From Nematopogon swammerdamellus (Eukaryota; Arthropoda; Insecta; Lepidoptera; Adelidae): a stretch of 64,000 nt of DNA. The notes under the pieces are model-generated. The model was not told where the DNA came from, made no database searches, and saw nothing but the letters and a program-made list of their open reading frames with translations. The position numbers were made by a program, and so were the translations under genes. Each line of letters starts with the position of its first letter. Position 1 is the first letter of the stretch. Positions 29,431 to 39,202 of this stretch are shown piece by piece. Where the stretch lies: contig OX336351.1 in NCBI GenBank assembly GCA_946902875.1, positions 1,116,001-1,180,000 of the forward strand. The letters run 5' to 3'.

Positions 29431-29720
29431 TTTAACACGGGTTCTGGCAACACCATATCAAGCTTGAGATTTTTTAAATTGAGATCAACTATGTGTTGAG
29501 AACAACTTTAGATGGAATAATATTTTTAAGAATTAATATTTATATGAAATTAAAATTGTTGGTTTCTGGATAGTTTTCTCGCATTGTAATGCGCTAAGGC
29601 ATCAGTTACCACATTTAGTTTCTTGCTCCTCTACGAGACGTATAACGAGGCGCGCAGTGAGCTTCCTTCCAAACCTCTAACCTTAATATCCGACACTTAG
29701 CTTCCGTTTCCGCGCCCTAA

Positions 29721-29866
29721 TTAACAGCAACATTCGCGTACAGGCTCAATCACAGAACGTACGGAGCGAGTAGAAGTGCGTTCCGCAAGTAGGCGCAACT
29801 CCGCGCACTTCATGTCCGCCCACAGCAGTCGCCTTTCATGTTCATTATTGTCGCGGATATTAGCAT
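29721..29866 (-). pseudogene. Exon-like open segment, copy 1
   Basis: On the minus strand a pyrimidine-rich tract and TTTTTGCAG, a good 3' splice site, precede 146 bases that stay open to a TAA. They encode 48 residues with ANIRDNNEHERRLLWADMKC near the start and an end in VREC-CC. There is no ATG in this frame at the 5' border, so it would be a terminal coding exon entered with one codon base from upstream. A copy with the same splice site lies 284 bp away. I do not recognise the protein. It may be an exon captured by a mobile element or a chance open frame. Confidence 0.4.
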
Positions 29867-30004
29867 CTGCAAAAAAAAAATATAAAATAATTCCATAATG
29901 TGCTATCCACATACCCGAAAGAGCCACACTCTTTTGGATACTAGCACCTATGCTATGTATGTAATGTATTTTTATTATGGATAGATTTTTTAGCCGTACC
30001 CTAA

Positions 30005-30150
30005 TTAACAGCAACATTCGCGTACAGGCTCAATCACAGAACGTACGGAGCGAGTAGAAGTCCGTTCCACAAGTAAGCGCAACTCCGCGCACTTCATCTC
30101 CGCCCACAGCAGTCGCCTTTCATGTTCATTATTGTCGCAGAAATTAGCAT
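30005..30150 (-). pseudogene. Exon-like open segment, copy 2
   Basis: Same length as copy 1 (146 bp) and same TTTTTGCAG acceptor and TAA. About six substitutions and no indels separate the exon-like parts. By my reading four change residues (for example R to C, D to E, A to V) and two are silent. The flanking upstream stretch is duplicated as well. No function is known. Confidence 0.4.
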
Positions 30151-30244
30151 CTGCAAAAAAAATCCATAATGTGCTATCAACATACCCGAAAGAGCCACAC
30201 CCTTTGGAATACTAGCACCTATATGTAGTGTATATTATAGTATA

Positions 30245-30480
30245 TTATAGTTATTTTCCTTATATTATATTTTACATTCCCACACTCAAGTCTTTTGCTA
30301 CTACCTACTTATATCTCGCAACATACGACTCTCAAACATCTAAAGGTTGACTGGGAGAAATCCCTGTAAGGGATAAGTCCGCCTTTGCCCCTCATGTAAA
30401 TTTCTTATTGTGTGTTTATGTTAAATGTTTTTTGGAGCAATAAAGTATTTCTATCTATCTATCTATCTATCTACCTATGT
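30245..30480 (+). mobile_element. LINE-N 3' UTR with (TATC)n tail
   Basis: ACATTCCCACACTCAAGTCT, GAGAAATCCCTGTAAGGGAT, AAGTCCGCCTTTGCCCCTC and GAGCAATAAAGTATTTC end in TATCTATCTATCTATC. It interrupts the region next to the 284-bp duplication; ATGTAATGTATTTTTATTAT lies on both sides (29958 and 30477). Confidence 0.72.
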
Positions 30481-30594
30481 AATGTATTTTTATTATGGAT
30501 ATATTTTTTTTGTGCCATCGTTTCATCTACAAGTAGGTGTCTAACGATGCCCATGGATATTCTGTGATGCACGGGGATTGCGAATGCCATGCTT

Positions 30595-30760
30595 GCCCAG
30601 TATTACCAACATAAAGCTGCGTTTCTGCCCAATACTATTCTAGACTACCAACATAAAGCTGTGTTTCTGCCCAATACTACCAACATAAAGCTGTGTTTCT
30701 GCCCAATACTACCAACATAAAGCTGTGTTTCTGCCCAATACTACCAACATAAAGCTGTGG
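30595..30760 (-). repeat. 32-bp minisatellite, right array, inverted
   Basis: GCCCAATACTACCAACATAA-AGCTGTGTTTCT repeats from 30595, 30627, 30669, 30701 and 30733; the second unit has ten extra bases. It is the reverse complement of the left array at 29230-29430. Confidence 0.9.
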
Positions 30761-30779
30761 TATAATAATATATTCTTTA

Positions 30780-31810
30780 TTGATTCTTTGTACGTATTCT
30801 TTATTGTACACCACTTTATATAAATTCGGTTAAATAGGCGAGCTTAATGCCGTGAGGTACCTATTCTGTTCTACACCGGAAACTGAAAAACTTTTCTTCC
30901 ACGACTTATTAATTTGAGAATATAAAAACAAAATTTTTTTTAATACAAAATTAAAGAAAAAATTGCAAATTTTGACATTATGATAGGTCAAAAATACCTA
31001 GGTACTTCAGTTGCATCTACAGAATCAACTTTCAGTGAAATCCACAAAAGTGCCACCAAAAATGTAACAGCACTATTCTTCTATACTGAGTCATCTCGCT
31101 ACTTATACTATTTATGTTCTGTAGGCATAATAATGTACCTAAAATAAATGGAGAAGTACAGAAGCGAAGCGAATAGGACGAGGCCGGCGGCGGCGGCCCC
31201 CTCGCGCCCAAATTATGTTGAGAATATTTTCTCCATCATTTAGTGTGCCCAAGTAGGCGGGGTGACATCAAAAGACATTTAATTACTCAAACACAATCAG
31301 AGGAAGCTTAAACCGGCACCAACCTTACGCTGAATGCAGCCGCGATCAACCAATCCCGCACAAAAATAAACCTTATTGCCATCGCATTAAGTTCTAATTT
31401 TGAATGTTATGTAACTGATCTTAGTATGTGGATTGGTCGCTTTCACACAGATTACACAAAGCAATAATTACAGTTTTGCGAAATGAGATCTGCTTTTCGA
31501 GTCCACTGCAAGGGAATCTATGCTGTATATCTCTGCGATTTAAGGATAAAATCGCGCGAATGCAAAAGAGGAAGTTGGATAGTTTCATATTTCGAAATAG
31601 CCCGGAGGTGTCCACGCCCAAATCATCGCTTCTTGGATAATTGGATGGGCCGGAGGTATCGTCAAAGAAGCGAAGAGTTAAGACGTACTGCAGCGTTGTC
31701 GAAGAGCACAGGAAGCGAATAGTAGGTAGATAGGTACTATCCCATTCGCAGCGAAATATTCTATTGGACTATTTGAACTGCTCGATAAAATTAGGAAGTA
31801 TAGAAGTAGT
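30780..31810. other. Low-copy DNA, no gene seen
   Basis: Two overlapping short plus-strand frames at 31.43-31.72 kb have no recognised domain. A GC-richer patch lies near 31.15-31.21 kb. Confidence 0.45.
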
Positions 31811-32430
31811 AAGCAGTTTATGTAATCCGATATGGGTCAATCAGTCAGATGGGCCAGAGCACATATTCTGAACGGACAATATTCCCACCGAGAAGGTGTC
31901 TTCCGGAAACTTCCCATTGACTTGCTGGCTATACTGGACTAGAGAAGACAGTCGAGCGAGACTGCTCTGCTGTCATCCATCGTCCAGTACGGTGGTACAG
32001 TTGCTTTCACGCACGATGAACAGTACAAATTGCACGCAAGTATATAGTAGTCGAAAGACGTGTGTGAGCTAAATATGCGAAGAGCGTCGACTGACGCTGA
32101 CAAACCAATCGCGGGAAGCGTCCGCGCGGTCGACGTCACATCCCGTCAAACCGACCAATGAAAAGTGTGCTCATGACTCGTGAAAGCAACTGTAAGCAGT
32201 TTATGTAATCCGATATGGGTCAATCAGTCAGATGAGCCAGAGCACATATTCTGACCGGACAACATTCCCTCCAAGAAGGTGTCTTCCGGAGACTTCTCTT
32301 AGACTTGCTGGCTATACTGGACAAGAGTAGAAGACAGTCGAGACTTCTATGCGGCCATCGATCGTCCAGTACGGTGGTATATACCGATCGGGTAGGCTAT
32401 AATTTGAGCCTACCACCTAATAAGGGGCAA
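31811..32430 (-). mobile_element. SINE-B in tandem duplication
   Basis: TAAGCAGTTTATGTAATCCG opens two antisense SINE-B pieces, at about 31811 and 32193. The first runs to GTCCAGTACGGTGGTA and then meets a 195-bp TIR element; the second continues into the core (AGCCTACCACCTAATAAGGG). The repeat distance is about 382 bp. Confidence 0.75.
31998..32192. mobile_element. TIR element of 195 bp with TA duplication
   Basis: CAGTTGCTTTCACG at the left faces CGTGAAAGCAACTG at the right, with TA on each side. No coding capacity. It sits exactly at the junction of the duplicated SINE-B pieces. Confidence 0.8.
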
Positions 32431-32589
32431 GGAAGACTGTTGAAAGGTACCAACGCGCTCACAATGAACGATATGTAGGTAGTTTCTGACAAAGGTGTAT
32501 AGAACCTCATTTTATTTTTAATTTTTTTATTTGATATGGTCAGAGCTATTAAGCTTAAATTATCGTTCTAGCTCTCAAACTGTATTTTA

Positions 32590-32760
32590 ACACTGTAAGC
32601 GGTGTCTATTGTGTAGCTAGTCACAATGTATTGTAATCGAAGGCGTTAAACAAACCCTGCGAACTTTCTTGCCGGCTCTTCTTTGTGGGTGTAATCGAAC
32701 CGGATTGTAATAAAAACTAAACAGGACAAATTCAAGCGTAGTGTCCTACCATAAGAATGA
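32590..32760 (+). mobile_element. LINE-I 3' end
   Basis: CACAATGTATTGTAATCGAA, CTTGCCGGCTCTTCTTTGTG, GGTGTAATCGAACCGGATTG and TTCAAGCGTAGTGTCC match 42.78-42.94 kb and, in reverse, 47.38-47.48 and 51.96-52.02 kb. Confidence 0.6.
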
Positions 32761-32768
32761 TGAATAAG

Positions 32769-33170
32769 CGGCGGGTGGCCGAGTGGTTTGGGCATCGGCT
32801 TCTCATGCGCTAGGTTCGAATCCGGTCGGCGTGTACCGATGAGTTCTTTCTGACGAAAAAAATTACGTGCATGCCTACATACACCTGCTGCTTCACCGTT
32901 CGGAACCGGTCGGTAAACTGTAGGTCCCTTCCCTTGCCCCTTACTAGGGTGGTAGGCTCAAATTGTAGCCAACTGGGTTGGTAGCACCGTACTGGATGTA
33001 AGATGGCCGCATAACAGCCTCGGTTGTGTTCTCCTGTAGTCCAGTATAGCCAGCAATCCAGGGATGTCTCCGGTATGGCATTTACCTTCTTGGAGGTGAT
33101 AATGGCTGGCTGGAGCATGTGCTTTGGCCCCTCCGGCTCAGCCACTCATACCGGATTACATAAAAAAAAA
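32769..33170 (+). mobile_element. SINE-B, complete copy
   Basis: The head looks like a tRNA of the Leu/Ser type: A-box TGGCCGAGTGG at 32776-32786 and B-box GGTTCGAATCC at 32813-32823. The spacing is close to that of tRNA genes, so it can be a type-2 polymerase III promoter. The linker CACCTGCTGCTTCACCGTTC, core AACTGTAGGTCCCTTCCCTT and GGGTTGGTAGCACCG, and tail CATACCGGATTACATAAAAA follow. About 402 bp. It is the reference copy for the family. Confidence 0.9.
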
Positions 33171-33602
33171 GAATAAAGAACATTAGAAACTTCCTCTTTG
33201 AGACGCGTAGAAAAATGTGTAACCCCTCATTGTGTTACTTCTAATTAAGTGCGCCGCTCTCAGGATCTCAAGTGCGACCTTAACCCTCCCTCCGGCGCGG
33301 TCTCGAGACTCTGCTCTCAAGATGTCCGACCTCGCAGTATCCGAGGAATCTCTTTACAGTCCCCTCTGAAAATATTTAAACGGAGAAATACCTCAAGCCA
33401 GTTCTGAAACGCTCCATACCAAGTGCTTTGTGGCGTGGCCACGCGTCAAAACTTGATTAAGTAATTTAAATTAAATTAAAGATCGCTTGAGGAATTTTAA
33501 CTGTATTCCTTATTTTACACTAGTAGATTCTTGAGACAGCTCAATCAGTGAGTTATAATGAAGTATTTTGACTATATTTCTACTTTAAACTTAATTACTT
33601 AA
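33171..33602. other. Low-copy DNA, no gene seen
   Basis: No repeats shared with the window and no supported coding frame. Confidence 0.45.
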
Positions 33603-33755
33603 TTTTTTTTTCATAGTAACTGACACTGTTTGATGCATCACCTACAACATCCGTGATGTCAGCCCGTAACACCGGGTGAACTAGGTGCCATGTCAGCGTT
33701 TCCCTTCATTTGATGTCGGCTACTCTGAACTGGACGGAAAACACGAACTGTTTAA
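33603..33755 (-). mobile_element. SINE-A 3' fragment
   Basis: T-run, CATCACCTACAACATCCGTG, GGGTGAACTAGGTGCC and ACTGGACGGAAAACACGAAC. It stops abruptly and a K-family end begins. Confidence 0.78.
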
Positions 33756-33820
33756 TTTTTCTTTTGTGGTGCGGAAACTTTGGTGCGCGAGTCCCACTCG
33801 TACTTGGCCGTTTTTTTTAA
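33756..33820 (+). mobile_element. K-family end fragment
   Basis: TTTTGTGGTGCGGAAACTTT, GGTGCGCGAGTCCCACTCG and TACTTGGCCGTTTTTTTT are the K terminal block, joined directly to the truncated SINE-A. Confidence 0.65.
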
Positions 33821-34348
33821 ATTTAAATTTAGATAGGTAGTTAGTAATATTTATTACTAGTAACGTTTATAATTACCCCTTCACGTCCTATTATGTGTCA
33901 TCCTGTATATATTCAGCGCTCATACAGTACTTGGTACCTGCTCATGAATCATGTAGTTCCTAAAACTAGGCTTGCCATGCGTCCGGAATTGGGTCGGACA
34001 GACCGGCACTTGGACGGCCCGTCCGGAATTGCGTCCGATTTGTCCGGCATTTTTGAAAGTTTAATATTACGCTACAGATGTACTATGTAAGTATGAACAT
34101 TTTTATCTATAATTCTATCTAAAGTGTGAGCAAAATCGATTAGTTAATCATTTTACTCAACAACTCGTGTTTTTTTATTGAATTATTCTTACCTACAACG
34201 TCAATTTCATTCACAACAAGCTTTTGCACTCGGCTCCGCACAGTATTTTCGTTACTCTGCGACCCGCTGATGAGATAGGGTGATGATAAGTAAACCAAAT
34301 ATAACCGAACGTGCGGCGTGTGCCATGTCGCGTTTCCAATAAAAAACT

Positions 34349-34727
34349 ATTTTTTTTTAAGGAAACCGATACGGTTGACTACATCAACCTCAACATCCGT
34401 GATGTCAGCCCATAATACTGGTTGAACTAGGTGCCATGTCAGTGCTTACCTTAATTTCTTGTCGGCTACACTGAACAGCACGTAAAACACGAACTATATA
34501 ACATAGTCGTTTCGACCGACGTTTCGTTCAGTGTGGTGGTATCAACTCGGTCGGTAAAAACCCTACCACCTAGTAAGGTAAGAATAGAAGGGATCTAAAG
34601 TTTAACGTGGAATCCGAACCACGGTCAGCCTCCAACGGTCGAGCGGTCACCCATCCAAGTACTGGCCGCGCCCAGGCCAGGGTTGCTTAATGACAGTCGA
34701 CCGCATCACTGAGCTACCGAGGCTGAC
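34349..34727 (-). mobile_element. SINE-A1 copy
   Basis: T-run, tail AACCTCAACATCCGTGATG, core ATCAACTCGGTCGGTAAAAA, B-box complement GGAATCCGAACC, 5S-like block CGGTCACCCATCCAAGTACT and head end GAGCTACCGAGGCTGAC. Confidence 0.87.
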
Positions 34728-34775
34728 AAATATGCATAATGTTTTTGAGGTTTGGTATGGTATTCATTTTTAAGT

Positions 34776-34912
34776 TTCCGGATTAACAGAGTAGGTTTAA
34801 AGACTTACATAAGTTGGCGTTTCGCCCGCTACGTCACGGGCTTCTTCAGGGACTGCGGGAGTTCCTGGAGCCGACGTCTGGTGTCTTTAAACCTACTACT
34901 GTTAACCCGGAA
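34776..34912. mobile_element. TIR element of about 137 bp
   Basis: TTCCGGATTAACAGAGTAGG then TTTAAAGAC faces GTCTTTAAACCTACTACTG then TTAACCCGGAA, about 29 bp with three or four mismatches. An internal TTCGCCCGCTACGTCACGGG is GC-rich. Confidence 0.7.
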
Positions 34913-35395
34913 TTTCAAAATTTATGTAATTAATAACAGAGTAAACTTAAAAACAATAGTTTGGTATGGTGTCCGGCATTGAGTCTGATAAATTATGGCA
35001 AGCCTACCTTAAACGCAAACTCACTAACCTTATCGCATTCTCTCTAGCGCGTACCTCTGGAGGGCGGACCGAATGTTTCTTTTCCCCTCTTTCGGCAAGA
35101 CTTAAATTCTCGTCCGATCGCAACTCATCGGCTCCGGACAGGCGTTCCAGCGTTACAGAGTTAAATCCACGTGAAATCTCCGGATTCTCGCCAGCTCCGC
35201 GTTTGGACGCTGCTGGCTTTTATGAAAGTATCGAACTTACGACGCGTTACAAGCTTTCTTGCTGGAGTTCCAATAGTTTAGATAAAGCCAGAGGTTGCTA
35301 GGAGGAGATGGAATATTTTCAATTCTTTGTTATAAGTTTAGTCCTCGGTTTAGTCTTATCATAAGATTCAGATTCAGTTATTTTTTTATTTATTT
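34913..35395. other. Low-copy DNA with a 111-codon open frame
   Basis: A plus-strand frame at 34966-35301 is open but carries no domain I recognise and no clear codon bias. I treat it as non-coding. Confidence 0.35.
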
Positions 35396-35620
35396 ATGAA
35401 GCAAATGTGAGTGGAAGAGTCGGGAAGGGTCGCCCTAGACGCACGTACCTGGACCAGATCGGGCATGTGCTCAAAAAGGGTCAAGTGCATAGTACCCGTA
35501 ACCGACGAGCATGCATGAAGAACATTATGGGAGTGGAAGAGGCGGCAGAGGTGTGTCAGCATCGTGGCACGTGAAGATCCGTTGACTCTGCCTACCCCCT
35601 CGAGGCTTACTGTGGTTTCG
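35396..35620 (+). pseudogene. LINE-R reverse-transcriptase C-terminus
   Basis: The frame from 35407 reads [20 protein letters not shown], then [20 protein letters not shown] and, after a TGA, RSVDSAYPLE. G-R-P-R-x-T-Y-L-D and E-A-x-x-V-C...W-R-S-V-x-S-A-Y-P mark the end of an endonuclease/RT LINE ORF2. The TGA sits where the sister copy at 48-168 has W. Broken and 5'-truncated. Confidence 0.65.
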
Positions 35621-35689
35621 CGCTAATGCCGCGTGGGTCCCATCCCTTACCTTGGTTAGGTGTTAGGATTTAATTAACACATCCGAAAC

Positions 35690-35935
35690 TATATCATGAC
35701 ACCGAATGACAGTTCGGTCGAAGCGGGCATGTAAATCCGAGTAGTTCGTATTTTCCGCCAAGTCCAGAGCAGCCGGCGTGATATAAGGGAAGCGCAGACA
35801 CGGCACCTAGTTCTCCAAGGCGGCGATGGGCTGATGCCCCCGGCAACCTGACATGGTACACCGGCGCAGTACCATGTACCAGCTGGTACATGGTACTGCG
35901 CCGGGGTACCATGTCAGGTTCGATAAATAAAAATC
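35690..35935 (+). mobile_element. Diverged SINE-A 3' part with palindrome
   Basis: GACAGTTCGGTCGAAGCGGG, AGGGAAGCGCAGACACGGCA, CACCTAGTTC and GATGGGCTGATG follow SINE-A order but are well diverged. The end CATGTCAGGTTCGATAAATA stands for the usual GTGTCAGTTTCCATAAA. A 38-bp palindrome lies just before the end. Confidence 0.6.
35845..35920. repeat. 38-bp-arm palindrome without spacer
   Basis: 35845-35882 and 35883-35920 are reverse complements with a single A/C mismatch. The centre reads TACCAGCTGGTA. It can form a cruciform or RNA hairpin. Confidence 0.9.
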
Positions 35936-37479
35936 ATCAGCCAGATTTTTTTTCCGTTTCCCACATTCCGTTTTCCTGACCACGCTCGCAAGTGTAGGAC
36001 ACGGTTACTCCAACGGTCGTCGTCTCTTCGGCTATCATGCCCAGCCCACTGCCACTTGAGATTTTTTTTTAGGTTTCTAACGCGTCCTGAACTTGTGTAT
36101 ACTTCGTGCGTAACGTGTTAAGAGTTTCAGCAATAGACGAGGAGCGTGAATTCGTCGCCCACGATCGACAAGTGCACACTTGGGCGGATTTTTATTGTGT
36201 TAGTTCTGGGTGGAGGCTGGGCGGGGCGGGTGTCGGAGCTTAGGTCGATTCCAAGTACGACGTAAACATATCAACGCGCGAACGATCTTTGTACCTATGA
36301 ATGATAGGCCCATCACTAGTTTTTGTGGCAATCACGTCGTTCATTGTTCATGTAAGCGTATATAAAAAAAATTATGAATTTATCATATCGAATTTATCAT
36401 AGCGGTGCTGCAAATTTTTTCATACTTCACGTGAACGGTGATCTAATAGTCTCTAAAATTCAATTGCATGCCTGCATACATACTACCTGGTTATTTAAAT
36501 GGCGGCGTCCCTATTTGCCTCTCCCTCACACAGTATTGCCGTCTAAAGAAAAGAAAGCAATTTTTCGAAGACATAAATTTGCAAACAAAAAAATTTACTA
36601 TAAAAAAAATATTTGCATGTCGACTGTACAACTATAAAACGCCGCCATTTTTAATCCCTTTCTTTAAATAACTAGGTACCTAATACATGACTGCACCGGT
36701 TTGCATGACGCGATGTGTCCCGTAAGTACGCGACGTGCGGCGACGATGGAAGAGATTTCGTTCGAATGAGCCGTGCAAACGTACAGTTGTTTCATCTCAC
36801 GAAGGCGGGTTGGTTTCAGTTGTAAGTATAAATCAACATTCACATTGTTTTTGTAAGCGTTTTTTATTTTGCCAATAAAAAATATATATAATCAGCGCTT
36901 AAAGAAAATTTTGCTTTATTCCGAGATTTCTTGGTGGGCGGCGGCCCATTTGAGACATTTTTCTCATCTCTCGTGTCAGCTTAACTTGGAATCGAGCGGC
37001 TGTAACGAGCTTTACGTCATTGTGGGACCTTCAGCGTCCATTATTGTGATTTGATTTGGAGTAGGATGCTTATGATTCGAGCTCGACGGTCGCTCCCGCC
37101 AAATGTCGCCGTTAGGTCCCGTCGTTTGCAGATGAAACTTTAAGGCCACATTATTTCATATTATTGCTCGGGGCTGAACTTGAGTCCTAGAGCTGGAACT
37201 GTTTGAATGATTGAGTTAAAAATGTGACTAAATAGTGTTCGAGCCTATGCGAATTTCTTCAAACAACCTTCAAAAAGCCTTGTTAAGAAAAACATCTAAA
37301 ACTGTATTGTCTCCGTCAATGTGAAGTAAAAACCTAAAAAACAAAACAAAAAACAAAACTAGTTTTATTTCATACCTGGATGGACAAATAGGTATGCATG
37401 TTTATTTATTTGTATATTAGATTCTATATATTTAGTAATTTAGTTAATACCTATAAATTTATTAACACATGTATGGCTT
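35936..37479. other. Low-copy DNA, no gene seen
   Basis: Short AT-rich frames only. A GC-rich patch near 36.20-36.24 kb and CGACGTGCGG sequence at 36.73 kb are not repeated in the window. Confidence 0.45.
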
Positions 37480-37736
37480 GTATTTAACTAGCATATAATA
37501 TTATGTATTGTTAATAAGTATTCTTATTAATATTGTATCTTCAATTCTCACGTTCAACTCTTTTGCTACTACCCACTTACATTTCACTATTACATTAATC
37601 GAATCTCAAGCATACAAAGGTTGACTGTAAGAAATCTCTGTATGGGATAAGTCCGCATTTGCATCTTATGTAAATTTTCTAATGTACTTATTACTGTTTA
37701 ATGTTTATTGGAGCAATAAAGCATTTTCAAGTCTAA
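37480..37736 (+). mobile_element. LINE-N 3' UTR
   Basis: Same order as 21.53-21.82 kb: ATTTAACTAGCATATAATA, CAATTCTCACGTTCAACTC, GAAATCTCTGTATGGGATAA and GAGCAATAAAGCATTTTC. The terminal tandem tail is weak. Confidence 0.65.
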
Positions 37737-37835
37737 TTTTATATGAAAATTCGTGGAATCACAAGAGGAAACATACAGGAATATTCGCCAGTTTTCACTT
37801 AACTTAACTAGTTTTTATTCAATTTTAGTAATAAC

Positions 37836-37878
37836 GGATGTTGTAGGTGATGTAGCAAACCGTGTCAGTTTCCATAAA
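37836..37878 (+). mobile_element. SINE-A tail fragment
   Basis: ACGGATGTTGTAGGTGATGT, AGCAAACCGTGTCAG and TTTCCATAAAC are the last 40 or so bases of SINE-A. Confidence 0.7.
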
Positions 37879-38014
37879 CGATTCTTTGAAACGTTCTTCC
37901 TAGTGCGTCCTCTAGTAAGATATTATCTCGATGCTCTCCTCGCGTCACCGCGGCAATTTATTTTCTCCGTAGTTGTACAAACAATTACAGCACATTCGAA
38001 GCGTGCATCGGGCG

Positions 38015-38790
38015 CGCGCCGCGCGGGCGACAACGCCGGAAGCTGCGAGCGGGAACACAAAATACATTTCCCTCGCCCTTCGCACTGCGTTCGGCTTCAG
38101 AATACACCGGATTTACTTACAAAAAGCCTGGAATCCCAACAATAAAGGTAATAGCGTAAAAATAATGCGCAGCATTCAATTCCGGAGAGGAGCCATTTGT
38201 AACGCCGAATCTCGAGTTGCTGGAGGCTGCGCCGCGCCGTCGGCGGCGCGTCGGAAAAGCGGCCCAACGACGGAGCGCGCCGAGACGCCCTCGACGGGGC
38301 GGAGGCGCCCCGCGCTCACCTCTGTAGCTCGCGGCCTCTCGCATCGTCAGACCACTATCAATAAGACGCCGCAAGACGAGAGCCGTTCATATCGAAAGCG
38401 TATGCGTTTAATGTATTTTTTTTTATTCCGGGAATATTTTTTGCGCCTCCCCTGCGGAGGTGCGCGCGCATCGCGCTCCCCCGGGCGGCGGCGGCGCGCG
38501 GGCGGGGGCGGATGCGCGCGCCGACGCGAGCGTCGCGACGCCTCAGTACCGCCGCGGACGTCGCCGTGCGTTCCGACGCCCGCCCTGCGCCTCGAACGCG
38601 CCGGCACGTCCCCCCTCCCCCCGCGCCGCTTGTTCGCGCCCTAAACTTGAAAGTGCCGCTACGCAATGAACGCGCCCAGATGAAGTGACAGTGCCGAGAT
38701 GTGAGTGCGGATGTGAAGTGATGTGATCTGGATTGAGTGCCCGTGAGGCGAGCGCGGCGCTGATGTTCCACTATTGGGGTGTTGACGGTA
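38015..38790 (+). promoter_or_regulatory. CpG-rich island, candidate host promoter or first exon
   Basis: This is the longest GC- and CpG-rich stretch in an AT-rich window, densest at 38.22-38.34 and 38.45-38.65 kb. It is not a visible copy of any repeat here. At 38764 GCTGATGTTCCACTATTGGG opens a short frame (MFHYWGVD) that meets GTAAAT, a good 5' splice donor, at about 38789. This would fit a first coding exon with a GC-rich 5' UTR on the plus strand. Long overlapping frames on both strands across the island follow from its GC content and show no domain. Expression data are lacking, so the gene is only a possibility. Confidence 0.4.
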
Positions 38791-39202
38791 AATATTTTGA
38801 AGGTCTTACTGCACCTTTGCTTATCCTTCATCACATAATTCCATACGATTCACACACCGACAGAGATGAAATAGGGCGCGGAGAACGTGTCTCAACGTCT
38901 CCTTACGCTTGATCAAAGCACGAAGGATCAAAGGAAGGATGGATATGTTGGACAGGACGAAAGCTTTTTGTGAAACGTGGCGTGACGAGTTGATTATAAA
39001 TGAAACGATGACGTTGACAAAGTGAGTCGTGTTTTCAAAATGAAAATTAAATCAGGTTATTATGTACATGTTGCGTGAAAATTTTAGTTAGAATTATTTT
39101 TTTTATAAAACACCGATTTGTCACCTAATGGGGCTGTTCGTTCAGCAATAATATAATATCCCCAAAATACATCCATGGATAGCCCAGACCAAACTTAATT
39201 TA
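38791..39202. other. Low-copy DNA downstream of the CpG island
   Basis: No shared repeats and no domain-bearing frame. If the island is a first exon, this would be intron. Confidence 0.4.

Larger units (their letters stand above)
29715..30235. repeat. 284-bp direct tandem duplication
   Basis: CCCTAATTAACAGCAACATT begins at 29715 and at 29999. The units share the exon-like segment, its acceptor and CCGAAAGAGCCACAC. They diverge by a few substitutions and short indels outside the open segment. Confidence 0.88.

Noticed and set aside
32769..32830. tRNA-Leu or tRNA-Ser gene
   Set aside because: A and B boxes are good, but the rest does not close into a cloverleaf and it is followed by a SINE body with poly-A.
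37973..38644. 223-codon open frame in the CpG-rich island
   Set aside because: Arginine-, alanine- and proline-rich with no domain; overlapping long frames exist on both strands, as expected from high GC.
38358..38834. 158-codon minus-strand frame in the same island
   Set aside because: Same reason: GC-driven openness and no recognisable protein features.
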